Shown here in pieces: positions 18,093-29,537 of a stretch of DNA of 64,000 nt. Location: contig NZ_BNAQ01000003.1 of NCBI RefSeq assembly GCF_014653575.1, positions 248,001 through 312,000 of the forward strand, given 5' to 3'. The position numbers were made by a program, and so were the translations under genes. Under the pieces are notes generated by a model. The model searched no databases and was not told where the DNA came from. It was given only the letters and a program-made list of their open reading frames with translations. Position 1 is the stretch's first letter; each line of letters starts with the position of its first letter. The DNA is from Sphingomonas glacialis. Lineage in GTDB: Bacteria > Pseudomonadota > Alphaproteobacteria > Sphingomonadales > Sphingomonadaceae.

Positions 18093-18179
18093 GGGTCGGT
18101 GCCCTTCGGTAAAGACGCTTGGATTGGGCGCGCCTTCTATGAGGCTCGCCCCCACCGAACAAGACGGGAAGCAACCACG

Positions 18180-18974
18180 TTGGCGACTGCTGCGCGAAAG
18201 CCACATATCATTGTCTTTGCCAACGAAAAAGGCGGCACGGGCAAATCGACCACCGCGGTCCATGTCGCGATCGCGCTGCAGGCGCGCGGCGCGCAAGTCG
18301 CCGCGTTCGACCTCGATCATCGCCAGCGCACAATGGGCCGCTATTTCGACAATCGTGCCGCAACGGTACAGCGCACCGGCCGCGAACTGCCGATTCCGCG
18401 CCACGCCACGCATGACGGCGAAAGCGAGGACCGCTTCAACGACGTGTTCGACTCGCTGGCGCAGGGCGCCGACTTCCTCGTGATCGACACCCCCGGCCGC
18501 GACGATCCGTTCGCGCGGATCGCGGCGAGCCGCGCCGACACGCTCGTCACGCCGATGAACGACAGTTTCGTCGATTTCGACCTGATCGGCCAGGTCCATC
18601 CCGAGACCTACAAGGTGACGCGTCCGAGCTTCTATGCCGAGCTGATCTGGGACGCGCGGAAGATCCGGGCGAAAGCCGATGGATCGACGATCGATTGGGT
18701 CGTTCTCCGCAACCGCGTCCAGCACATCGAGGCACGCAATATGCGGCGCGTATCCGAAGCGCTCGACCAGCTCGCCAAGCGTGTCGGCTTCCGCATCGTG
18801 CCGGGGCTCGGCGAGCGCGTGATCTATCGCGAGCTGTTCCCAGCCGGCCTGACGATGCTCGATTCGGGCGAATTCGGGTCGATGGGGCTGGCGCATGTCG
18901 CCGCGCGCCAGGAGCTGCGCGAGATGATGGGCGCGCTCGCCCTGCCCGAGACCGTCGTCCCGCTCGTCGCCTGA
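18180..18974 (+). CDS. mipZ: MipZ-type division-plane positioning ATPase (ParA family)
   Basis: A 264-aa ParA/MinD-type P-loop ATPase. The deviant Walker A KGGTGKST starts at residue 17 inside IVFANEKGGTGKST, and FDLDHRQRTMGRYFDNR plus FLVIDTPGRDDPFARIAA are typical of MipZ. Known family role: a ParB-linked gradient that keeps FtsZ away from the poles in alphaproteobacteria. The start is probably TTG at 18180, preceded by a GGGAAG ribosome site; the frame is open upstream but with no family match. The stop overlaps the next gene's ATG. Confidence 0.9.
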   Translation: MATAARKPHIIVFANEKGGTGKSTTAVHVAIALQARGAQVAAFDLDHRQRTMGRYFDNRAATVQRTGRELPIPRHATHDGESEDRFNDVFDSLAQGADFLVIDTPGRDDPFARIAASRADTLVTPMNDSFVDFDLIGQVHPETYKVTRPSFYAELIWDARKIRAKADGSTIDWVVLRNRVQHIEARNMRRVSEALDQLAKRVGFRIVPGLGERVIYRELFPAGLTMLDSGEFGSMGLAHVAARQELREMMGALALPETVVPLVA

Positions 18975-19225
18975 TGGGCAAGCTGCTCCTCATCGCCGCG
19001 ATCCTGATCGGCGGATGGCTGTTGCTGCGTCCGCGGCCCAAGCCGGTGCCGCGGGTCGGCGAGGCCGAGGCGCGTGCGGTGCTCGGCGTCGGCGCGGGGG
19101 CCGACGAAGCGACGATCCGGGCGGCGCATCGGCGCTTGGTGTCCGCCGTCCATCCCGATAGAGGCGGCTCGGCCGATCTGACGCGCCGGATCAACGCCGC
19201 GCGCGACGTCCTGCTGCGGCGCTAA
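18974..19225 (+). CDS. Membrane-anchored DnaJ-domain protein
   Basis: An 83-aa protein with an N-terminal membrane anchor (MGKLLLIAAILIGGWLLLRPR) and a minimal J domain at about residues 30-83 (EAEARAVLGVGAGADEATIRAAHRRLVSAVHPDRGGSAD). The HPD tripeptide needed to stimulate DnaK is intact. The ATG shares one base with the mipZ stop, so the two are coupled. The pairing of mipZ with a small J protein suggests a shared transcript more than a known functional link. Confidence 0.85.
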   Translation: MGKLLLIAAILIGGWLLLRPRPKPVPRVGEAEARAVLGVGAGADEATIRAAHRRLVSAVHPDRGGSADLTRRINAARDVLLRR

Positions 19226-19292
19226 TATCTGGAAATCTTGAACCTTTTGGTCGCTCGCGGCTTGGGTCAGAGCCAGTATTGCAGGAGCCCGC

Positions 19293-20687
19293 ATGACGCA
19301 TCGTTTCGACCCTAGTTCGCTGCGCGAATATGACATTCGCGGGATCGTCGGGAAAACGCTGGGCGAGGCCGATGCCGACGCGATCGGCCGCGGCTTCGGC
19401 ACGCGCGTGCGCCGCGCCGGTGGCCGCCGCGTCGCGGTCGGCTATGATGGCCGCCTGTCCTCGCCGATGCTCGAAGCCGCGCTGGTCGAAGGTCTCGTCG
19501 CGGTCGGGATCGACGTCGTGCGGATTGGCCGGGGTCCGACGCCGATGCTCTATTACGCCGAGGCGACGCTAGAGGTGGATGGCGGCATCGAGATAACCGG
19601 CAGCCATAACCCCGCCGACTATAACGGCTTCAAGCTGGTGCTGCAGCACGCGCCATTTTTCGGCGCCGACATCCAAGCGCTTGGTCAAATGGCCGCAGAC
19701 GGCGATTGGGACACGGTCGACGCAGAGGATCGCGGCGTGGTTTCGACGTTCGACATCGAGGACGATTATGTCGGCCGCCTCGTCGCGGGCTATGCCGGCG
19801 GCAGCTACAAGATCGGCTGGGACGCCGGCAACGGTGTTTCGGGCCCGATCATCGAGAAGCTCGTCAAGCTCCTGCCGGGTGAGCATCATCTGCTGTTCAC
19901 CGATGTCGACGGCAAATTTCCCAACCATCATCCCGATCCCACCGAAGAAGCGAACCTCGCCGATCTCAAGCGCCTCGTCGCCGAGAAGCAGCTCGATTTC
20001 GGACTGGCCTTCGACGGCGACGGTGACCGGATCGGCGCGATCGACGGGCAGGGCCGGGTGATCTGGGGCGACCAGATTCTCTCCATTCTGGCCGAACCTG
20101 TGCTCAACGAACTCCCCGGCGCGACGATCATAGCCGATGTGAAGGCGTCGCAAATGCTGTTCGACCGAGTTGCGGCGCTCGGCGGCACGCCGTTGATGTG
20201 GAAGACCGGCCACAGCCTGATGAAGACCAAGATGAAGGAAACCGGCAGCCCGCTCGCCGGCGAGATGAGCGGGCACATCTTCTTCGCGCATGAATTCTAC
20301 GGTTTCGACGACGCGCATTACGCCGCCGTCCGGCTGATCCGCGCAGCGCACCTGAGCGGCCGCTCGATGACCGCGTTGCGCAGCGCGATGCCCGAGCTCG
20401 TCAACACCCCCGAACTGCGCTTCCAGATCGATGAGAGCCGCAAATTCACGGTGGTCGAGGAAGTGCTCGCCCGGCTCGAAGCCGAAGGCGCCAAGGTCGA
20501 TTCGACCGACGGCGCGCGCGTTACCACCCCGGACGGTTGGTGGCTGCTCCGCGCCTCGAACACGCAGGACGTCCTCGTCGCGCGCGCCGAAGCGCGAGAT
20601 CAGGCTGCGCTAGACCGCCTGTTGGCGATGATCGATGATCAACTCGGCAAGAGCGGCGTCGTGCGCGGGGTGCAGGCGGCGCATTAA
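19293..20687 (+). CDS. pgmG: Phosphomannomutase/phosphoglucomutase (PgmG-like)
   Basis: A 464-aa alpha-D-phosphohexomutase that interconverts the 1- and 6-phosphates of glucose or mannose for sugar nucleotides and exopolysaccharide. The phosphoserine is Ser104 in [14 protein letters not shown]. The metal loop [12 protein letters not shown] lies near residue 244 and the sugar-specificity loop GEMSGHIFF near 323. It begins [16 protein letters not shown] as in bifunctional enzymes of gellan-producing sphingomonads; the exact symbol is by similarity to those. A large inverted repeat begins at its stop codon. Confidence 0.88.
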   Translation: MTHRFDPSSLREYDIRGIVGKTLGEADADAIGRGFGTRVRRAGGRRVAVGYDGRLSSPMLEAALVEGLVAVGIDVVRIGRGPTPMLYYAEATLEVDGGIEITGSHNPADYNGFKLVLQHAPFFGADIQALGQMAADGDWDTVDAEDRGVVSTFDIEDDYVGRLVAGYAGGSYKIGWDAGNGVSGPIIEKLVKLLPGEHHLLFTDVDGKFPNHHPDPTEEANLADLKRLVAEKQLDFGLAFDGDGDRIGAIDGQGRVIWGDQILSILAEPVLNELPGATIIADVKASQMLFDRVAALGGTPLMWKTGHSLMKTKMKETGSPLAGEMSGHIFFAHEFYGFDDAHYAAVRLIRAAHLSGRSMTALRSAMPELVNTPELRFQIDESRKFTVVEEVLARLEAEGAKVDSTDGARVTTPDGWWLLRASNTQDVLVARAEARDQAALDRLLAMIDDQLGKSGVVRGVQAAH

Positions 20688-20864
20688 GAAGGTTTGTTCG
20701 CGCAGAGGCGCGGAGGCGCGGAGGTGTTGCGCGCGTGTGAGCCTTTTCGCGTCCCCCCAGGGCTTTTTACGTCGGTGGAGTGCCCTGGCACACCTGGCGC
20801 ATTGGACGCGATACCGCGAACCCCGCACAACACCTCCGCGCCTCTGCGCGAACAAACCTTCTTC
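20686..20864. repeat. Large imperfect inverted repeat (~180 bp, MITE-like)
   Basis: The left arm at 20686-20731 starts AAGAAGGTTTGTTCGCGCAG and continues with a GCGCGGAG octamer in tandem. The right arm at 20825-20864 is its reverse complement but has only one copy of the octamer. Inside, CCAGGGC near 20757 pairs with GCCCTGG near 20782, so the whole element can form a long two-part hairpin. There is no coding frame. It fills the gap between pgmG and the exonuclease gene and overlaps the pgmG stop codon by 2 bp. Confidence 0.85.
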
Positions 20865-20904
20865 TTCGCTCGCAATCCAGCCGAGAACACGCCACCTAGG
20901 CGCG

Positions 20905-21642
20905 ATGCCTCCCCCGCCCCCCCAGATCATCCGCGTCATCGACCTCGAGACCACCGGTGAAGCCCCACCGCTCCACGGCGTATGCGAAATCGGCTGGCAG
21001 GACGTCGCGCTCGGCAAGGACGGCCGCTGGGAGATCCAGGGCGAGGGCGGATCGCGGCTGGTCAATCCCGGCCGCCCGATCCCGCCGCTGACGCAGGCGA
21101 TCCACCATATCCTCGACGAGCAGGTCGCCGACGCGCCGTTCTGGCACGATGTCGCGCGCGGCGTGCTCGATCCCTATCCGCGGCGCATCGCGCTCGCCGC
21201 GCACCGCTCGGCGGCGGAGGAGAAATTCTGCACGCCGGCGCTGACCCGCGACGCGCCGTGGATCTGTACGTGGAAATGTGCACTGCGGCTGTGGCCTGAC
21301 ACGCCGAGCTTTTCCAACCAGATGCTGCGCTACTGGCGCAAGCCCGAGGGCCTCGAGCATGAGCGCGGCCTGCCCGCGCATCGCGCCTTTCCCGATGCCT
21401 ATGTCACCGCCTTTCATTTGCGTGACATGCTCAACACGGTCGGGCCCGAGCAGCTGATCGCCTGGTCGAGCGTCCCCGGGCTGTTGCCGCGCGTCATTCG
21501 TCCAGGCCCCGATCGCGGGAAGGACTGGGCCGAGCTCAGCGACGATTCGCTCGCGATCATGCTGGGCGACCGCGACGAGGATGTGCGGTTCACCGCCGAG
21601 ACCGAACTGGCCCGGCGGAGCGGCAACGGTTCGCGCAACTGA
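20905..21642 (+). CDS. DnaQ-like 3'-5' exonuclease (DEDDh)
   Basis: A 245-aa protein. The exonuclease motif I is VIDLETTGE (Asp13, Glu15), and the HRAFPDAYVTA segment in the middle carries the conserved His and Asp of the DEDDh type. The layout resembles exodeoxyribonuclease X. The C-terminal ~70 residues (IAWSSVPGLLPRVIRPGPDRGKDWAELSDDSLAIML) resemble the ExoX tail. A start at 20905 was chosen because it leads straight into the first motif; the open frame further upstream runs through the inverted repeat. Confidence 0.85.
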   Translation: MPPPPPQIIRVIDLETTGEAPPLHGVCEIGWQDVALGKDGRWEIQGEGGSRLVNPGRPIPPLTQAIHHILDEQVADAPFWHDVARGVLDPYPRRIALAAHRSAAEEKFCTPALTRDAPWICTWKCALRLWPDTPSFSNQMLRYWRKPEGLEHERGLPAHRAFPDAYVTAFHLRDMLNTVGPEQLIAWSSVPGLLPRVIRPGPDRGKDWAELSDDSLAIMLGDRDEDVRFTAETELARRSGNGSRN

Positions 21643-21714
21643 CGCGCGCAAACTTGATTTCAGTCAATTCAGCCAGACTGGTCATTGTTGTTGTCGCTGC
21701 GTAAGGACGTGTCG

Positions 21715-23244
21715 ATGTTCAAGCGTTCGTTCCTCGGTTTCGGCGTTAGCGAGGGACGCATGGGGCGCTTTCTCGTGGCCTGCATGGCGCTGGGTTTTGC
21801 CGCGCTGGTCGCCGCTGGCGTCGCCGCCGGCTGGTCGACCGCGCAAAACGAGCGCCACACGCGCGACGTCAACCACACCTACGAGGTCGAGCTGGCGATC
21901 GGGCGTGCGCGCGTCCTGACCGAGCAGAGCGAGACCGCGCGCCGCGGCTATGTGCTGACGGCGAAGCCGGTCTATCTCGCGACTTATCGCGCGGCGATGC
22001 GCGCGCTCCCCGCCACGCTCGACCGCTTGGCTATGCAAACGCGCGACAATCCGCGCCAGCAGCGCAATCTCGCGATGCTCCGCCAATCGATCGACGATCT
22101 TTCGCGGCAGCGCGAAGTGACGATCGCGTTGACGGGCAATGGCGAAAGCGCGCGCGCGGTCACGGTGTTCCAGGGGGAAAGCAACGCGCGCCGGATGCTC
22201 GTGCTGCGCGCGCGCGCCGACGCGATGGTGGCCGAAGAACAGCGGCTGCTGGCTCAGCGCGACGCCGCGCAGCAATCGAGCGTCCGTATCTTCTACGCCA
22301 CGCTGGCGATCGCGGGGCTGCTCGTCATCCTCGTCGCGATCGCATCGCTGCTGACGGTGCGGCGCTATACGCGCGATCTCGCGACGTCGCGCGATGCGTT
22401 GCGGGACTTCGCCGACACGCTCGAAGAGCAAGTCGAGGAACGCACCGCCGATCTGACGCGCGCGAACGAGGAAATCCAGCGCTTCGCCTATATCGTCAGT
22501 CACGATCTGCGCAGCCCGCTCGTCAACGTGATGGGCTTCACCGCCGAGCTCGAAAGCGCGACGACCGAGATCGGTGCGCTGATCGACCGCGCCGAAGCGA
22601 CCGCGCCCGAACTCGTCACCGAGGACGCCAGGCTTGCCGCGCGCGAGGATCTGCCCGAGGCGATCCGCTTCATCCGCACCTCGACGCAGAAGATGGACCG
22701 GCTGATCAATGCGATCCTCAAACTGTCGCGCGAAGGCCGCCGCGTCATCGCGCCGCAGCGGCTCGACGTCACCGCGATGGTCGAGACGATCGCGGCGAGC
22801 CTCCAGACGCAGATCGAGCAACGCGGCGCGACGTTGGCGATCGACGCCCCGCTTCCCGGGCTCGTCAGCGATCGGCTCGCGATCGAGCAGATCTTCTCGA
22901 ACCTGATCGAGAATGCGGTCAAATATCTCAGCCCCGATCGCCCCGGCCATATCGTCGTGCGCGGCAAGACGCATGGCAAGCGCGTGACGTTCGAGTTCGA
23001 GGATAACGGCCGCGGCATCGCGCCGAACGATCACCAGCGCGTATTCGACCTGTTCCGGCGCGCCGGCAACCAGGACCAGCCCGGCGAGGGGATCGGCCTC
23101 GCGCATGTCCGCGCCTTGGCGTATCGTCTCGGCGGCGTTATCGATGTCACGTCGGAGCTTGGGCGGGGGACAACCTTCCGCTTGAATTTGCCCAAGATTT
23201 TCGTCGACCCCACTACAGCAGCCACGCGGGAACCCCAGCAATGA
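21715..23244 (+). CDS. CHASE3-domain sensor histidine kinase
   Basis: A 509-aa membrane kinase. The ATG at 21715 has an AAGGA ribosome site 8 bp upstream; a TTG at 21685 is less likely. One membrane segment lies near residues 18-40, a periplasmic helical CHASE3-like region spans about 45-190 (SETARRGYVLTAKPVYLATY), and a second membrane segment lies near 200-222. The HisKA phosphoacceptor is His263 in IVSHDLRSPLVNVMG. HATPase motifs are NLIENAVKY, FEDNGRGIA and GEGIGLAHV. It overlaps the next gene by 4 bp, starting a three-gene signalling unit. The stimulus is unknown. Confidence 0.9.
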   Translation: MFKRSFLGFGVSEGRMGRFLVACMALGFAALVAAGVAAGWSTAQNERHTRDVNHTYEVELAIGRARVLTEQSETARRGYVLTAKPVYLATYRAAMRALPATLDRLAMQTRDNPRQQRNLAMLRQSIDDLSRQREVTIALTGNGESARAVTVFQGESNARRMLVLRARADAMVAEEQRLLAQRDAAQQSSVRIFYATLAIAGLLVILVAIASLLTVRRYTRDLATSRDALRDFADTLEEQVEERTADLTRANEEIQRFAYIVSHDLRSPLVNVMGFTAELESATTEIGALIDRAEATAPELVTEDARLAAREDLPEAIRFIRTSTQKMDRLINAILKLSREGRRVIAPQRLDVTAMVETIAASLQTQIEQRGATLAIDAPLPGLVSDRLAIEQIFSNLIENAVKYLSPDRPGHIVVRGKTHGKRVTFEFEDNGRGIAPNDHQRVFDLFRRAGNQDQPGEGIGLAHVRALAYRLGGVIDVTSELGRGTTFRLNLPKIFVDPTTAATREPQQ

Positions 23245-23690
23245 CCGATCATAAGAGCGTCAGCATCGTGATGATCGAGGATGATGAGGGGCATGCGCGC
23301 CTGATCGAGAAGAACATTCGTCGTGCCGGGATCCTCAACGCGATCACGCACTTTACCGACGGCACGACCGCGCTCGACTATCTGTTCAACAGCGCGGACG
23401 GCCCGCAGCGCAACGGCCCCGCGCTCGTGCTGCTCGATCTCAATTTGCCCGACATGAGCGGGACCGACATCCTTGCCAAGATCAAGTCGGCCGACGGCCC
23501 GCTGCGTCGCACCCCCGTCGTCGTGCTGACCACGACCGACGACAAGGTCGAAATCCAGCGCTGCTACGATCTCGGCTGCAACGTCTACATCACCAAGCCG
23601 GTCAACTATGAGAGCTTCGCGACCGCGATCCGCCAGCTCGGCCTGTTCCTGTCGGTGATCCAAGTACCAGACATCGAGCCTCAGGGGTGA
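23241..23690 (+). CDS. Single-domain response regulator (Rcp1-like)
   Basis: A 149-aa receiver domain with no output domain. The phosphoacceptor is Asp66 in LVLLDLNLPDMSG, the acidic pair is at EDD (residues 13-15), the conserved Thr is in VVVLTTTDD and the Lys is in YITKPVNYESF. Receivers of this kind often sit next to phytochrome-type or CHASE3 kinases and act as phosphate shuttles. It lies between two kinases with 4-bp overlaps on both sides, which makes a relay role likely. It lacks the FATGUY motif of SdrG-type regulators. Confidence 0.9.
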   Translation: MTDHKSVSIVMIEDDEGHARLIEKNIRRAGILNAITHFTDGTTALDYLFNSADGPQRNGPALVLLDLNLPDMSGTDILAKIKSADGPLRRTPVVVLTTTDDKVEIQRCYDLGCNVYITKPVNYESFATAIRQLGLFLSVIQVPDIEPQG

Positions 23691-24745
23691 ACCAAGCCGC
23701 CGGCGCCGCGATCCTCTATATCGACGACGATGCGGGCTTGCGCCGCCTCGCCGTCCGCACGCTCGCGCGCTACGGCTATACGCTCTCGGTCGCCGAGGGC
23801 GGCGCCGAGGGCATCGCGCTCGCCCAGGCGGCGGTCGCCGAGGGCCGACCGTTCGATCTGATCGCGGTCGATCATTACATGCCGGGGATGGACGGGCTCG
23901 AGACGCTCGAGCGGCTGCGAATCCTGCCGGGGATGCCGCCGGTGGTCTATGTCACCGGCTCCGAGGAGGGCCGGATCGCGGTCGCGGCGCTCAAAGCCGG
24001 TGCCGCCGATTACGTCGTGAAGACCGTCGGCACCGATTTCTTCGATCTGCTCGCCAGCGCGTTCGGCCAGGTGCTCGAACGCGCCGCGCTCGAACGTGAC
24101 AAGGCCGCTGCCGAGGATCAGCTGCGCGCGAGCAACGCCCGGCTCGAGGCGCTGCTGCGCGAGGTCAACCACCGCGTCGCCAATTCGCTCCAGATCGTCT
24201 CGGCGATGGTCCGGATGCAATCGACCGCGCTCGCCGACGAAAATGCGCGGCTCGCGCTCGAGGATACGCAGCGCCGCATCGCCGCGATCGCCCAAGTCCA
24301 CCGCCGGCTCTACACGAGCAACGATGTCGAGCAGGTCGATATGCGCGAATATCTCGGCGCGCTGGTCGACGAATTGGGCGAGACCTGGTCGACCCCGGGT
24401 GCACCGCGCGTGCTGTCGCTGGCAGCCGAGCCGATCCGCCTGTCGACCGACCGCGCGGTGTCGCTCGGCGTGATCGTCACAGAACTCGTCAGCAACGCGT
24501 GCAAATACGCCTATCCGACGAGCGGCGGCGAAGTCCGCGTGTCGCTCACCGGCGATGGCGACGGGCATTTCCGGCTCGCAGTCGAGGATGACGGGATCGG
24601 CATGGTCGCCGACGCCGCGCCGCGCGGCACGGGGGTCGGCACCAAGCTCATTCGCGCGATGGCGCAGAGCCTGCAGACAATCGTCGAATACGACACCGCG
24701 AACCGCACCGGCGTGCGCGCGACGCTCCGCGCGGCGCTCGGTTAA
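23687..24745 (+). CDS. Receiver-HRXXN histidine kinase hybrid (HisKA_2), PakF-like architecture
   Basis: A 352-aa soluble protein starting with GTG that overlaps the previous stop. Residues 1-~125 are a receiver domain with Asp62 in LIAVDHYMPGMDG. A short coiled coil (~125-155) leads to a HisKA_2 domain whose phosphoacceptor is His162 within NHRVANSLQI, that is the HRXXN signature. The ATPase domain has ELVSNACKYAYP and EDDGIGM. HRXXN kinases feed the PhyR general stress response in alphaproteobacteria, and a receiver-HRXXN hybrid (PakF) is known in Sphingomonas. That link is an inference from architecture. Confidence 0.88.
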   Translation: MNQAAGAAILYIDDDAGLRRLAVRTLARYGYTLSVAEGGAEGIALAQAAVAEGRPFDLIAVDHYMPGMDGLETLERLRILPGMPPVVYVTGSEEGRIAVAALKAGAADYVVKTVGTDFFDLLASAFGQVLERAALERDKAAAEDQLRASNARLEALLREVNHRVANSLQIVSAMVRMQSTALADENARLALEDTQRRIAAIAQVHRRLYTSNDVEQVDMREYLGALVDELGETWSTPGAPRVLSLAAEPIRLSTDRAVSLGVIVTELVSNACKYAYPTSGGEVRVSLTGDGDGHFRLAVEDDGIGMVADAAPRGTGVGTKLIRAMAQSLQTIVEYDTANRTGVRATLRAALG

Positions 24746-24756
24746 GCCAGCAGGTC

Positions 24757-24851
24757 CGTCACCCCGGCCGTGTGCCGGGGTCCACCGTGTTCGCGACCAA
24801 TGCCTTCGATATCGGCGGCTCGGTGGATGCCGGGACGAGCTCGGCATGACG
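24757..24851. repeat. Palindromic intergenic element, type A
   Basis: The arms start CGTCACCCCGG and close CGGCATGACG, each containing its own small hairpin (CCCCGG..CCGGGG on the left), with CCACCG matching CGGTGG toward the centre. The same structure recurs at 37236-37331. It lies between convergent genes and may also act as a terminator for both. Confidence 0.75.
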
Positions 24852-24874
24852 GCGATGGGATACCGGCTTGCCGC

Positions 24875-25642
24875 TCAGCGCGGCTTGCGGAACTTGAAGA
24901 CGAATTGGTCGGTCTTGCCGCGGATCGCCGGGTCGAACACCTTGGCGCTGTGATCGTCGGCGGGATTGCGCAGCACGTCGCTCTCGCCGACGAACTGGAA
25001 GCCGGCCTTGGCGACCTCGGTCTTGACCACGGCCGGATCGATCCGGTGCTTGGTGTCTGTGCCCGTCAGGCCAGTCCCCGCCGCATCGGCATGGTCGATC
25101 ACGAGATAGGTGCCGCCGGGCTTGAGCGCCTTGAACGCCTCGGCGTTCATCTGGTCGATCCCGGCTTCGCCCGCGCCATTGTTGGCGAGATCGTGATAGT
25201 TCTGCACGGTCCAGATCAGATCGACCGGCTCTGATGCCGCGACGATGCCCGATCCGAGCACCTTGACCGTCACGTTCGACAGATGGCGATCCTCGAGCGC
25301 GGTCGCGGACTTGGCGGCATATTTCGCCATCGCCGCAGGCCACACGGCATAGACATGCCCCGAAGCCCCGACGATCCCGGAGAAAGCGCGCGTCCAATAG
25401 CCCGAGCCCGGGAGGAAATCGAGCACCTCGTCGCCCGGGCCGACGCCCGAGAAGGCGAGCACTTCGGCCGCCTTGCGCCGCGCGTCATCGGTTGACTGGT
25501 CGGCGCGCGCCGGGCTTGCAAGCGCGGTCGCGACCGCCTTCTGCGTCTGCTTCGCGCTGTGAACCGAGGCCGGAACCCCGGCTGCGCTTGCCACCGTGGC
25601 GATCAACGCCGTTGCCGCCACGCCCGTCAGAAATGCTCGCAT
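24875..25642 (-). CDS. Exported methyltransferase-like protein (COG4798 type)
   Basis: A 255-aa protein that starts at ATG 25642 with a GGGGGAG ribosome site. The first ~21 residues are a signal peptide (MRAFLTGVAATALIATVASA). The mature part is a class I methyltransferase fold: DEVLDFLPGSGYWTRAFSGIVG as motif I, VDLIWTVQNYHDL and LKPGGTYLVIDHAD. Export is puzzling because S-adenosylmethionine is not known to be available in the periplasm. Homologues with the same layout exist in other Gram-negatives under the name predicted methyltransferase. Activity and cellular location are not proven by sequence. Confidence 0.8.
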   Translation of the reverse strand: MRAFLTGVAATALIATVASAAGVPASVHSAKQTQKAVATALASPARADQSTDDARRKAAEVLAFSGVGPGDEVLDFLPGSGYWTRAFSGIVGASGHVYAVWPAAMAKYAAKSATALEDRHLSNVTVKVLGSGIVAASEPVDLIWTVQNYHDLANNGAGEAGIDQMNAEAFKALKPGGTYLVIDHADAAGTGLTGTDTKHRIDPAVVKTEVAKAGFQFVGESDVLRNPADDHSAKVFDPAIRGKTDQFVFKFRKPR

Positions 25643-25675
25643 CAACCCACTCCCCCTTGTGTTGTTGGTGGTACG

Positions 25676-29110
<3,435 letters not shown>

Positions 29111-29118
<8 letters not shown>

Positions 29119-29344
29119 GGTCCTTGTCCAGCAGGAGGAGGGTGAACTCGCGTGTCAGCGCGGTGACCGACAGGAAGCCGGCGACGAGCGCCACGAGCGC
29201 GATCAGCGCGGCGGCGACATTGGCCGCGTCGCTGTGCAGGTTGAACAGCGTGGGGATGACGAAGCCGAAACAGGCCAGCTCGCAGACGAGCAACCCCGCG
29301 CAGCGCAAGCCAAAGCCGACGAGCCACAGATCCAGCGATTTCAT
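29111..29344 (-). CDS. Small membrane protein coupled to the SPFH gene
   Basis: A 77-aa protein starting at MKSLDLWLVG, with two hydrophobic segments: GLRCAGLLVCELACFGFVIPTLF (about 12-34) and VAAALIALVALVAGFLSVTAL (about 43-63), then a charged tail LLLDKDHE. An open frame upstream to 29398 adds an unlikely leader. Its 3' end overlaps the SPFH start by 8 bp, which suggests a functional pairing at the membrane. No named family is recognised. Confidence 0.65.
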
Positions 29345-29496
29345 GGGAAGAGCGAGCCCTCGGAACGCCCCCGATAGGATGCCGGGGCCGCAGTGCATCG
29401 ACGGATGCGCGAGGCGGAATATCTGCTTGTTACGGGTGCGCTACAACGGGAATCGGCATCCGCGGAGCGCAATCATGCATGCATTGGCTGCACGAT

Positions 29497-29529
29497 GAAA
29501 ACGGCCCCGGCGAGGATCGCCGGGGCCGT
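29497..29529 (-). terminator. Rho-independent terminator after the OmpA-family gene
   Basis: On the minus strand ACGGCCCCGGCG pairs perfectly with CGCCGGGGCCGT (29501-29512 with 29518-29529, 12 bp, 5-nt loop) and is followed by TTTT (29497-29500). It sits 8 bp after the ompA-like stop. Confidence 0.88.
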
Positions 29530-29537
29530 GATTGGGA

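Noticed and set aside
18093..18896. In-frame extension of panC (551 codons in total) antisense to mipZ
   Set aside because: The mipZ frame has strong ParA motifs; the antisense frame has no family match and is open only because GC-rich codons give few antisense stops.
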